Part shown: positions 16,967 to 24,969 of the stretch, in pieces
Layout: each line of letters begins with the position of its first letter
Position numbering within the stretch: the first letter of the stretch is position 1
DNA from: an uncultured Sphingomonadales bacterium
GTDB taxonomy: Bacteria; Pseudomonadota; Alphaproteobacteria; Sphingomonadales; Sphingomonadaceae
NCBI GenBank assembly: GCA_937898525.1
Contig: CALCBC010000036.1
Location: forward strand, 1-56,433
Direction: 5' to 3'
Length of the DNA stretch: 56,433 nt
Notes under the pieces: generated by a model
Told to the model about the DNA's origin: nothing
Database searches by the model: none
The model's input: the letters and a program-made list of their open reading frames with translations, nothing else
Position numbers and translations under genes: made by a program

Positions 16967-18462
16967 CTGAGAGCCGTTCCGCCCCCCACTCGCACGAAGG
17001 ACTGAGACCCACCTGCGCGGTGATCGACATCGGCTCGAACACCGTCCGTCTCGTCGTCTACCGCGGCTCGCGGCGCGTGCCCGACGTGTGGCTCAACGAG
17101 CGCGTCGTCGCCCGGCTCGGGCGCGACCTCGCCACGACCGGGCGCCTGCCCGACAAGGCGATCGACGAGGCACTCGCGGCGCTCGCGCGCTACGCGACGA
17201 TCCTCGGCGACAACGGGATCGACGACGTGCAGACCGTCGCCACCGCAGCGGTACGCGAGGCCGCGAACGGCGCCGAGTTCCTCGACCGCGTGCGCGCGTT
17301 CGGGCTCGAGCCGCGGCTGCTCAGCGGAGAGGAGGAAGCGGTCGGCGCAGCCTTCGGGGTGATCGGCGCGTTCCCGAGTGCTCGCGGCACGGTGGCCGAC
17401 CTCGGCGGCGGCAGCCTTGAGCTGGTGATGATCGAGGACGACGCCTGCCACGACGGCGTCAGCCTGCCGCTCGGTACCCTGCGGCTGCCGGCGCTGCGTG
17501 CGCAAGGCGCTTCCGCCTTTCGCAAGGCGGTCGAGAAGGAAATGGCACGCGCAGGCTGGGCTGCGGCACACCCGGGGCCGCTCTACATGGTCGGCGGGAC
17601 CTGGCGGGCCTTCGCCGCCTACGCGATGCGCAAGACGGGGCACCCGCTGACCGATCCGCACGCCTTCGAGCTCGACGCGAAGGCTGCCGACGAGATGGCC
17701 AGGCGGGTGGCCCGGCTCGAGCCAGCCGCGCTGCAGGCTGTCCCCGGGGTCGGCGCCACGCGGGCCGCGGGCCTGCCCGACGCCGCGGCGATGCTGCGTG
17801 TCATGCTCGCCGAGCTGCAGCCCGACGGGCTCGTGTTCTCCTCGTGGGGCCTGCGCGAAGGGTTGCTGTTCCAGCGGCTGCCCGAGTCCGAAAGGGGGCA
17901 GGACCCGCTGCTCGCCGGCATCGCCCAGTTCGCCGTTCCGCGCGGTGGGTCCGTGTCGGCAGCGACACTGATCGCAGGATGGACCGCGGCCGCCGCCAAC
18001 GGAGGCCCCCCTGCATCCGGGCGCCTTCGCCTCGCGGCGACGATCCTCGCGCTGGCCTCGGCCCACGTCGAGCCCAACTGGCGCGCGCGGCACGCTTTCG
18101 AATGGGCGATGGACAAGCGCTGGCTCGGGATCGGCCCGGCCGACCGCGCGGTGATCGCCGCGACTCTGCTGGCCGCCTGCGGCAAGACCTCGCTACCGCC
18201 CGAGCTCGAGCGGCTGGCGAGCCGTGAGCGGCTCGGCGAAGCGGTCGGCTGGGGCCTCGCCATCCGGCTGTGCCGCCGGCTCGGCGCCGGCTCACGCGCC
18301 TCGCTGACGCACAGCGCGCTGCGGCGCGAAGACGGCAAGCTCGTGCTGCGGATCGACCCGAGCCGGGCGCAGCTGGCCACCGGCCCCGTGACCGGCGACC
18401 TCGCGGCGCTGGCCCGCTGGCTCGGGCTCGAACCCGAACTACGCGTTGCCGCGGATATCTAG
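16963..18462 (+). CDS. ppx: Exopolyphosphatase, Ppx/GppA family
   Basis: This 499-residue phosphatase has an actin-like ATPase fold. It shows VIDIGSNTVRLVVY (phosphate-1 loop, about residues 21-34), catalytic-region SGEEEAVGAAFG, and phosphate-2 motif TVADLGGGSLELV at about 146-158. An additional C-terminal helical domain is typical of long Ppx proteins. It degrades polyphosphate from the ends, or hydrolyses pppGpp. The GTG start overlaps the ppk stop (GTGA), which supports translational coupling. Confidence 0.93.
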   Translation: MTESRSAPHSHEGLRPTCAVIDIGSNTVRLVVYRGSRRVPDVWLNERVVARLGRDLATTGRLPDKAIDEALAALARYATILGDNGIDDVQTVATAAVREAANGAEFLDRVRAFGLEPRLLSGEEEAVGAAFGVIGAFPSARGTVADLGGGSLELVMIEDDACHDGVSLPLGTLRLPALRAQGASAFRKAVEKEMARAGWAAAHPGPLYMVGGTWRAFAAYAMRKTGHPLTDPHAFELDAKAADEMARRVARLEPAALQAVPGVGATRAAGLPDAAAMLRVMLAELQPDGLVFSSWGLREGLLFQRLPESERGQDPLLAGIAQFAVPRGGSVSAATLIAGWTAAAANGGPPASGRLRLAATILALASAHVEPNWRARHAFEWAMDKRWLGIGPADRAVIAATLLAACGKTSLPPELERLASRERLGEAVGWGLAIRLCRRLGAGSRASLTHSALRREDGKLVLRIDPSRAQLATGPVTGDLAALARWLGLEPELRVAADI

Positions 18463-18601
18463 GGGTTACTCCCTTGCGTTCGGCGCGGTTCTGTGACCCA
18501 AGAGGAGCAACAGGCCCCGGGTGTCCGATCTTCGGGACGGACGCCAGGGCGAGGAAATATGACAGGTAACCCGGGCACATAGCCAAGAAAATGTCCGGGC
18601 C

Positions 18602-18665
18602 CTTCCGGGTCGCCCCGGAAGTAACTTCGCGCCACCGCCGTTCCGCCCCCCGGTTCGGCGGTGGC
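18602..18665. terminator. Tandem hairpins, probable bidirectional terminator
   Basis: CTTCCGGG/CCCGGAAG (18602-18621) and GCCACCGCCG/CGGCGGTGGC (18631-18665) are perfect stems between the convergent ppx gene and the NTF2-like gene. Neither has a strong T-tract. The rest of the 18463-18675 gap holds no gene that I can support. Confidence 0.55.
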
Positions 18666-18675
18666 CGTTTCACTC

Positions 18676-19242
18676 CTACCAGCCGTCCCTGGTCTGCTCG
18701 TCGAATGGCCGCGTGTCGGCCGGCTCGGGCCTGTAGGGCGGCCGCACGGGCAGCGTGCGCTCTCCCTTCCACGGCACCTGGTCGACCTGCGTCCACGCGT
18801 TGACATGCAGGCGGTAGAACTTCCACCGGCCGCTCCGCTTGACCAGCCGGTCGTCGCGCGTGCCGATGCCGAACACGAAGTTGGTGTTGTAGTCGGCGTT
18901 CCACTGAATGATCTGGAAGAAGCATCGCACCCGCGCGCCTTCGGGCAGCGGGTCCATGATGAAGTGGTTCATCAGGTGCTGGCGGCCGTACCACCAGTGC
19001 TGGCGATCGTACCACAGCTTGCGCAGGTTCTCGCGGATCGCCGCGTGGCCCTTGACCTTGCCCTGCCACAGGTGATCGAACTCGGCGTCCTCGGCGAACG
19101 TCGCGATCGCCTGCTCCTCGTCGGCGAGATCGATGCCCCAGGCATAGCGCGCGAACAGCTCCTCGATCTCGGCGCGGTCTTCGGCCGGCATGATTGCGGG
19201 CACGCCGTTGGGCCACGGGTTCTCATGGGGGGTTTCGGACAC
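18676..19242 (-). CDS. NTF2/SnoaL-like small polyketide-cyclase-fold protein
   Basis: This 188-residue protein has the cone-shaped SnoaL/NTF2-like fold signature: AEIEELFARYAWGIDLADEEQ, then a FAEDAEFDH strand and a GHAAIRENL turn. The GTG at 19242 is preferred over the TTG five codons upstream because GAGGGAGAG then lies at normal spacing. It is divergent from a lignostilbene-type oxygenase 77 nt away, a pairing repeated at 48-51 kb. Members include hydratases, isomerases and dehydratases acting on aromatic or polyketide intermediates. The reaction here is unknown. Confidence 0.75.
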   Translation of the reverse strand: MSETPHENPWPNGVPAIMPAEDRAEIEELFARYAWGIDLADEEQAIATFAEDAEFDHLWQGKVKGHAAIRENLRKLWYDRQHWWYGRQHLMNHFIMDPLPEGARVRCFFQIIQWNADYNTNFVFGIGTRDDRLVKRSGRWKFYRLHVNAWTQVDQVPWKGERTLPVRPPYRPEPADTRPFDEQTRDGW

Positions 19243-19319
19243 TTTGCTCTCCCTCAATGCGGTCTTGCCAAGGCGCCGCCAGCACGGTTCAATCCCGTGA
19301 ATAACAAAGCGAGAGAGCG

Positions 19320-20744
19320 ATGCCCGAGATTTTTCATCCTTACGCGAGCTTCGGCCACCAGACCCGCATGCCGATGCGCTTCGAGGCCGACGTGTTCGAG
19401 TGCGAAGTCGAAGGCGAGATCCCGCCCGAGCTCGAAGGCGCCTATTACCGCACCGGCGCCGACCGCCAGTTCCCGAGCCTCGAGGGCGACATCATCCTCA
19501 ACGGCGACGGCATGGCGTCGATGTTCCGCTTCGAGAACGGCCACGTCAGCTTCCGCAGCCGCTACGTGCAGACCGAGCGGCTCAAGCGCGAGCGCGAGGC
19601 GCGGCGGCGGCTCTATGGGGTGTACCGCAACAAATACACCGACGATCCATCGGTCTCGAACCTCCCGCAGCGCGACAACACCGGGAACACCAACGCCTTC
19701 AACCATCACGGCGAGCTGTTCATGCTGCGCGAGGATTCGCACCCCTACCGGGTCGATCCCGAGACCCTCGAGACGATCGAGGTCGGCCGGTTCGACGGGC
19801 TCGGCAGCAGCGCGCTGACGGCACACCCAAAGATCGACCCCAGGACCGGCGAATGGTGGAGCTACGGCGTGTTCGCGCGCGGCGAGCCGACGACCGACGC
19901 CAACCTCCACGTGTTCGACCGCGACGGCCGGCTGATCCGCGAGGAATGGTTCCACACCCCCTACCCCGGCCTCAGCCACGACTGGGGCGTGACCCGCGAG
20001 CACCTGGTGTTCCCGATCATGCCGCTGACCGCTGACGAGGCGCGCCTGCGCGCCGGAGGCGCGTTCTACGAGTACGATCCCGACCTGCCGAGCAAGTGGG
20101 GGGTGATGCCGCGTAACGGCTCCACCTCCGAGATGCGCTGGTTCGACATCCCCGGGATCGTCATGGGCCACGTGATGAATGCCTGGACCGAGGGCAACCT
20201 CGTTCACGTCGACACGCCGGTGAGCCCCGGCAACTGCTTCTGCTTCTTCAAGGACAAGCACGGCAACCTGCCGTCGATGCCCGAGACGATCACCCAGATC
20301 ACCCGCATCACCTTCGACCTGTCGAAGCCCGATGCCGAGGCGGTCTCGCTGCACCCGGTCCAGGGCGCGCTCGGCGACATGCCGAAGATCGACGACCGCT
20401 ATGCGATGGAGAAATACCGCATCGGCTACTTCGCCTTCCGCGATTTCCCGCGCATGGGCGTCGCTCAGCTCGACTGGGAAACCGGCGAGCTCAAGTTCCA
20501 CGACCTCGAGAACGCCGCCGCGCAGGAGCCGCTGTTCGTCCCCCGCTCGCCCGACGCACCGGAGGGCGACGGCTTCATCCTCACCGTCGTAGACCGCTTC
20601 GCCGACAGGCGCACCGACCTGGTCATCCTCGACGGCAACGACGTCAGCCGCCCAGCGATCGCCACGATCAAGCTGCCGTTCGCGCTGCCGATGGCGTTCC
20701 ACGGGAGCTGGATGGCTGCCAACCGGGAGATTGCCCATGCCTGA
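19320..20744 (+). CDS. Carotenoid-cleavage / lignostilbene-dioxygenase family enzyme
   Basis: The 474-residue product is a seven-bladed propeller, non-heme iron oxygenase. The four expected iron-ligand histidines are visible at His169 (TAHPKID), His220 (LSHDW), His284 (MGHVMNAW) and His461 (AFHGSW). The N-terminal YRTGADRQFPSLEGDIILNG and NGDGMASMFRF elements are typical. Relatives cleave the central double bond of stilbenes from lignin, or of carotenoids. No signal peptide is present, so it is cytoplasmic. The end overlaps the DksA-type gene by 8 nt. Confidence 0.92.
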   Translation: MPEIFHPYASFGHQTRMPMRFEADVFECEVEGEIPPELEGAYYRTGADRQFPSLEGDIILNGDGMASMFRFENGHVSFRSRYVQTERLKREREARRRLYGVYRNKYTDDPSVSNLPQRDNTGNTNAFNHHGELFMLREDSHPYRVDPETLETIEVGRFDGLGSSALTAHPKIDPRTGEWWSYGVFARGEPTTDANLHVFDRDGRLIREEWFHTPYPGLSHDWGVTREHLVFPIMPLTADEARLRAGGAFYEYDPDLPSKWGVMPRNGSTSEMRWFDIPGIVMGHVMNAWTEGNLVHVDTPVSPGNCFCFFKDKHGNLPSMPETITQITRITFDLSKPDAEAVSLHPVQGALGDMPKIDDRYAMEKYRIGYFAFRDFPRMGVAQLDWETGELKFHDLENAAAQEPLFVPRSPDAPEGDGFILTVVDRFADRRTDLVILDGNDVSRPAIATIKLPFALPMAFHGSWMAANREIAHA

Positions 20745-21060
20745 CACCGCCGAAGCCAAGCGCCGGCTCGAAGCCCAGCTCGCCGAGCTCGAGGATCGCC
20801 TGTCGCGCATCGAGCGCGATCTCGGCGAGGAGCCCGACGCCGATTCGTCGGAGCGCGCGGTACAGATGGAGGATGACGAAGCGCTCGAAGGGCAGGCCGC
20901 CGTGATCTCGAACGAGATCGCCTCGGTCCGCCGCGCGCTCGACCGGATCGAGAACGGTACGTACGGCGAGTGCGTCAAGTGCGGCGAGCCGATCGCCGAG
21001 GGCCGGCTCGAAGCGCGCCCCGAAGCCGCGCTGTGCATCGAGTGCGCGAGCGCGGGGTAG
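20737..21060 (+). CDS. TraR/DksA-type zinc-finger protein
   Basis: This 107-residue protein has a coiled coil at about residues 5-75, rich in Glu and Arg, and a C-terminal four-cysteine zinc finger (CVKCGEP ... CIEC). This is the DksA/TraR architecture that inserts into the RNA polymerase secondary channel. The ATG at 20737 has GGGAG upstream; an in-frame TTG two codons earlier is less likely. It is shorter than canonical DksA (about 150 residues), so it is more likely a specialised paralog. A 26-bp-stem hairpin follows 18 nt downstream. Confidence 0.88.
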   Translation: MPDTAEAKRRLEAQLAELEDRLSRIERDLGEEPDADSSERAVQMEDDEALEGQAAVISNEIASVRRALDRIENGTYGECVKCGEPIAEGRLEARPEAALCIECASAG

Positions 21061-21078
21061 CAGGCGCGGCGCACCGTC

Positions 21079-21149
21079 AGGGACAGTCCCCTGCGGGGAC
21101 AGTCGCCCCGCCCCCCCCCAAGGGACTGTCCCCGCAGGGGACTGTCCCT
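21079..21149. repeat. GGGACTGTCCC-family palindromic repeat, perfect 26-bp inverted repeat
   Basis: The arm at 21079-21104 is an exact reverse complement of 21124-21149, with a 19-nt C-rich loop. Each arm contains two copies of the near-palindrome GGGACWGTCCC. Related copies occur at 22897-22974 and at the right edge of the window. It could form a very stable hairpin after the DksA-type gene. Confidence 0.85.
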
Positions 21150-21278
21150 CCTCCCGGAGAGCCTTCCAACCCTTACAACTACATTTGTAGACGAATCTCG
21201 GCGCTTCGTCTGGCTGCGCTTCCCTGTGCGACGGAACCGCAGTCATATCCCGGCGAAAACCAGGGGAGGACTGCACCC

Positions 21279-22889
21279 ATGAGCGATCGATCCGGCACCT
21301 GCCTGACCGCCTGCCTGCTCGCCGCCTCGACCCTCGGCCTCGCCGGCGGCGGCCTGCTCGGCTTCGCTGCCGAGCCCGCCCGCGCCCAGGTCAGCGATAC
21401 GGCGCGGCGCTGCGAGGCTTTACAAGGCTTCGAGGCCGACGGTCTCGAGATCACCAGCGCCCGGCTGGTCCCCGCGGCGGCGCCCGGCACCGTGCGCCGC
21501 AACGCCTTTACCGAGGATACGTTCGACTTCGCCTTCCCCGAGCACTGCCGCATCGAGGGCGTGATCAACCGCCGCCAGGGGGCCGGCGGCGTCGAGTACG
21601 GGATCGGCTTCGCACTCACGCTGCCGACCGACTGGCAGGGCCGGCTGCTGTTTCAGGGCGGCGGCGGGTTCAACGGCAGCATCCGCGAGCCCTACGGCCC
21701 GACGCCGAACCCGCAGGACGCGGCGCTGGCCCACGGCTTCGCGGTGGTCTCGACCGACGGCGGCCACAAGGGCTCGTCCTTCGACGTCGCGTTCATGGCC
21801 GACCAGCAGGCCGCGCTCGACTTCGCCTTCAACGCGCTGCCGACCGTCACCCTGACCGCAAAGGCGATCGCCACCGCCTACTACGACGAGGCGCCGCACC
21901 ACACCTACAGCGTCGGCTGCTCGACCGGCGGGCGCGAGGGTATGCTCGCGGCGCAGCGCTATCCGCTGCTGTTCGACGGTGTGGTTTCGGGTCATCCAGC
22001 GATCCGCACCGCGCACTCGCGGCTGGCGGCGTTCAACGCCGTGACCGCGTTCAACCGCATCGCGCCGCGCAATCCCGACGGGACGCCGCGGCGCCTCGAA
22101 GCGTTCCCGGCCGGGGACCAGCGCCTGCTCCACCGGGCCATCGCCGCGCAGTGCGACGCGCTCGACGGCCTCGCCGACGGGATGATCTTCAACCTCAGGG
22201 CCTGCAATTTCGACCCCCGCGTGCTGCAATGCCGCGGCGAGAAGACCGACCAGTGCCTGAGCGCCGGACAGGTCGAGGCGCTGCGGACAGCTTTCGCCGG
22301 GCCGCGCGACAGTCGCGGCAACCCGGTCTACGCGAGTTTCCCTTACGACCTCGGCCTGCTCGGCGAGCACGTCGGCAACAAGTCGATGAGCATGCTGCCG
22401 ATCTCGTCACCGGGGCCATTCGACACCCCGCCCGATCCGTTCTCCATCGACGTCGATGCCGAGATCGCGCGGATCGCCTCGGACGCCTTGCAGATTCTGT
22501 CGGACACCCACACCTGGACCGACCTCGGCAGCTTCTACCGCAAGGGCGGCAAGATCATCTTCTATCACGGCGCCGCCGACCCCTGGTTCTCGGTCAACGA
22601 CACGATCGCGTATTACGAGGCCAACAAGACGGCCAACCCCGAGTTCGATTCGAGCCGGCTCTACGCGATCCCGGGCCTCGCCCATTGCGGCGAGGGACCG
22701 CTCGAGGTGTTCGACCTGCTCACCCCGCTGGTCGACTGGGTCGAACGCGGCAAGGCGCCGCTGAGCGTGGTCGCGCAGGACTGGCTCGGCACGCGCACGC
22801 GCCGCCCGCTTTGTCCCTGGCCGCAATACCCGCGCTACGACGGCGACGGGGACCCGAACGACCCGGCCAACTTCGCCTGCACGAACTGA
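21279..22889 (+). CDS. Tannase / feruloyl-esterase family hydrolase
   Basis: The 536-residue protein has a long signal peptide ending in ARAQ at about residue 37, so it is exported. It shows the tannase-family nucleophile motif GCSTGGREG with Ser215, the acid Asp434 (HGAADPWFSV) and His469 (GLAHCGEGP). A Cys before Ser215 and a Cys after His469 can form the disulfide that joins the triad in fungal feruloyl esterases and tannases. It would release phenolic acids or alcohols from esters. The start is supported by AGGGGAGGA upstream. The gene is bracketed by GGGACTGTCCC repeats. Confidence 0.92.
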   Translation: MSDRSGTCLTACLLAASTLGLAGGGLLGFAAEPARAQVSDTARRCEALQGFEADGLEITSARLVPAAAPGTVRRNAFTEDTFDFAFPEHCRIEGVINRRQGAGGVEYGIGFALTLPTDWQGRLLFQGGGGFNGSIREPYGPTPNPQDAALAHGFAVVSTDGGHKGSSFDVAFMADQQAALDFAFNALPTVTLTAKAIATAYYDEAPHHTYSVGCSTGGREGMLAAQRYPLLFDGVVSGHPAIRTAHSRLAAFNAVTAFNRIAPRNPDGTPRRLEAFPAGDQRLLHRAIAAQCDALDGLADGMIFNLRACNFDPRVLQCRGEKTDQCLSAGQVEALRTAFAGPRDSRGNPVYASFPYDLGLLGEHVGNKSMSMLPISSPGPFDTPPDPFSIDVDAEIARIASDALQILSDTHTWTDLGSFYRKGGKIIFYHGAADPWFSVNDTIAYYEANKTANPEFDSSRLYAIPGLAHCGEGPLEVFDLLTPLVDWVERGKAPLSVVAQDWLGTRTRRPLCPWPQYPRYDGDGDPNDPANFACTN

Positions 22890-22896
22890 AGCCGAC

Positions 22897-22974
22897 AGGG
22901 ACTGTCCCCACCGGGGACTGTCCCTCCTCTCGCGCAGCGCCCCGACCGGGACAGTCCCCAAGGGGACAGTCCCT
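22897..22974. repeat. GGGACTGTCCC-family palindromic repeat, second copy
   Basis: Two GGGACTGTCCC units at 22897-22925 face two GGGACAGTCCC units at 22945-22974 as an imperfect inverted repeat. The outer arms match the copy at 21079. It begins 8 nt after the tannase stop, so the two copies frame that gene. Confidence 0.8.
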
Positions 22975-22999
22975 CTCCATCCCGCGCCAAAGGCTGACC

Positions 23000-23872
23000 C
23001 TAATCCGTCACTCGCCCGACGAACTCGGCGAGCAGCTCCTCCGTGTCAGTCACCGGCGAACCGATGCTGAGCGCGGGGGACAGATGGTTGTGGCCGGCGA
23101 GGCGGTGGAGCGGCGGAAACTCACTTTTCGCCACGCCCCATTCGCCCGCCAGCCGCGCCGCGGCGACCTGGAAATCCCCGGGATCGAGCTCGCTGATCGT
23201 GAACAGCAGCGGGATTTCTGAGCCGATCAGCCCGGCCTGCATCGACGCCGGCCCCCACATCGCACGTTCCTCACCGTAATAGGCGCGGTGGAAGTCGTTC
23301 GGCGTCGTGTTGAGCGTGTCGAAGATGCCGCTCATCATCACCGCGCCGGCGATCCCGCCGCGTTCGGCGACGTGGAAGCGCCGGTGCGCGACATAGGCGG
23401 CGACGTGCGCCGCGCCGGCCGACTGGCCGCTGAGCACGATCTTGTCCGGGTCGCCGCCGTATTGCGCGACGTTGTCGCGCAGCCAGCCGACCGCCGCGGC
23501 AAGGTCCTCGGGCCCCGAAGGGAACTTGTGCGCCGGGGCGAGGCGGTAGGTCATCGGCACGCCGAGCCAGCCCATCCGCGCGGCGAACTCGCCGACGTTC
23601 GAGTAGAACGGGCTGCCCTCGGTATGCTTGTCGCCCATCACGAACCCGCCGCCGTGGACGAACACCAGCACCGGCGCGTTCGCGGTCCCTTCGCGGACGA
23701 ACAGGTCGAGCCGGTTGCGCGGATCGGGGCCGTAGGCGAGGTCGCGCGTCACTTTCGTCGCCGGGTCGACCCCGGCGCTCATCTCGGCGAACAGCTTGTT
23801 GGTGCCGCCGAGCATGTCGGGGGTCAGGTCACGTCCGAGGGCCTCGAGCTTGGCACGCAGGTCGGGGGTCAT
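23000..23872 (-). CDS. Alpha/beta-hydrolase (HSL-type carboxylesterase)
   Basis: This 290-residue cytoplasmic esterase has the oxyanion motif HGGGF at residues 73-77. The nucleophile is Ser151 in GQSAG, with Asp230 (SELDPGDF) and His261 or His263 (LAGHNHLS) completing the triad. This is the hormone-sensitive-lipase/arylesterase family. The ATG at 23872 overlaps the upstream alcohol dehydrogenase stop (ATGA) and has GGAAGGAAG before it. It is the last gene of an aldehyde dehydrogenase - alcohol dehydrogenase - esterase operon, and may release the alcohol substrate. Confidence 0.9.
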   Translation of the reverse strand: MTPDLRAKLEALGRDLTPDMLGGTNKLFAEMSAGVDPATKVTRDLAYGPDPRNRLDLFVREGTANAPVLVFVHGGGFVMGDKHTEGSPFYSNVGEFAARMGWLGVPMTYRLAPAHKFPSGPEDLAAAVGWLRDNVAQYGGDPDKIVLSGQSAGAAHVAAYVAHRRFHVAERGGIAGAVMMSGIFDTLNTTPNDFHRAYYGEERAMWGPASMQAGLIGSEIPLLFTISELDPGDFQVAAARLAGEWGVAKSEFPPLHRLAGHNHLSPALSIGSPVTDTEELLAEFVGRVTD

Positions 23873-24969
23873 GCACTTCCTTCCATCAGCAGCACGGGTT
23901 TGATCGCCTTGCCCGAATGCGCGTCGGCGAACGCGCGCTCGATCTCGGCGAACGGGTAGAACGTCAGCATCCGGTCGAACGGGAACCGGCCCTGGCGCCA
24001 GAACTCGGCGAGCCGGGGGACGAACAGTCCCGGGTGCGCGTCGCCGCCGAGAATCCCGCGCAACTGCCGCCCGCCGGCGAGCATGGCGAACATCTGCGGC
24101 GCCCATTGGCCGCGCGGCGCGGCGACGAACCCGGCGGTCCCGTTCATCGCCAGCGCCTCGAGCGCCCAGCTGTGCACGTCGGGCACGGTCGTCGTGTTGA
24201 AGGTGAAGTCGACCCCGCGCCCGGTGACGCCGCGGATCTTCTCGACCACGCCCTCCTCGTCAGCGCGGATCGTGTCGGTCGCGCCGAGCTCGCGCGCCAG
24301 CTCGAGCCGCCCGGGCACGAGGTCGACCGCGACGATCCGCCTGGCCCCGACCAGCCGCGCGGCCATCACTGCGCTGAGGCCCACGCCGCCGACGCCGAAC
24401 ACCGCGATCGTGTCGCCGAAGCCGACCTTCAGCGCCTCGATCACCCCGCCCGCGCCGGTCACCACGCCGCAACCCAGCGGGCCGAGCTTCTCGAGCGGCA
24501 GGTCCTTGTCCATCTTCACCGCAGTCCGCTCGGGTACGATCGCGTGGCTGGCGAAGCTCGACTGGCCGAAGAAGTGCGAGTGAACCGTCGTCCCTGCGTC
24601 GCTGAGCGCAGTCGAGCCGTCGAGCCGCTTGCCGCCGAAGCACAGCGGCATCGCGAGATCGCAATAGGTCGGGCGATTGTTCAGGCAGCTCGGGCAGCGC
24701 CCGCACGAGTTGCCCGACAGGATCACGTGGTCGCCGACCGCGAACCCGCGCACGCCCTCACCGAGCTTCTCCACCACGCCCGCGCCCTCGTGCCCGAGCA
24801 CGATCGGCTGCGGCGAATGGCGCCCGGGGTGTTCGTGCAGGTCGGTGTGGCAGATGCCGGTGGCGACCAGGCGGATGCGCATCTCGCCCGCGCGGGGTTC
24901 TTCCTGCTCGAGTTCCTCGATCACCGGCGCCGGGCCCTCGCCCCGGCTGACCGCTGCGGAAATCCTCAT
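23869..24969 (-). CDS. Zinc-dependent alcohol dehydrogenase (MDR family)
   Basis: The 366-residue enzyme has the catalytic zinc region GICHTDLHEHPG and LGHEGAGVV. The structural zinc loop has four Cys (CGRCPSC and a later Cys, in CGRCPSCLNNRPTYC). The NAD-binding motif is GVGGVGLSAVMAA. The pattern resembles class III/aryl-alcohol dehydrogenases, which oxidise primary or benzylic alcohols. It overlaps both the upstream aldehyde dehydrogenase and the downstream esterase by four bases, so the three are co-translated. Confidence 0.92.
   Translation of the reverse strand: MRISAAVSRGEGPAPVIEELEQEEPRAGEMRIRLVATGICHTDLHEHPGRHSPQPIVLGHEGAGVVEKLGEGVRGFAVGDHVILSGNSCGRCPSCLNNRPTYCDLAMPLCFGGKRLDGSTALSDAGTTVHSHFFGQSSFASHAIVPERTAVKMDKDLPLEKLGPLGCGVVTGAGGVIEALKVGFGDTIAVFGVGGVGLSAVMAARLVGARRIVAVDLVPGRLELARELGATDTIRADEEGVVEKIRGVTGRGVDFTFNTTTVPDVHSWALEALAMNGTAGFVAAPRGQWAPQMFAMLAGGRQLRGILGGDAHPGLFVPRLAEFWRQGRFPFDRMLTFYPFAEIERAFADAHSGKAIKPVLLMEGSA

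Noticed and set aside
19254..21074. 606-codon frame antisense to the first carotenoid oxygenase and the DksA-type gene
   Set aside because: The plus-strand genes have full sets of catalytic and zinc ligands; the antisense frame has none.
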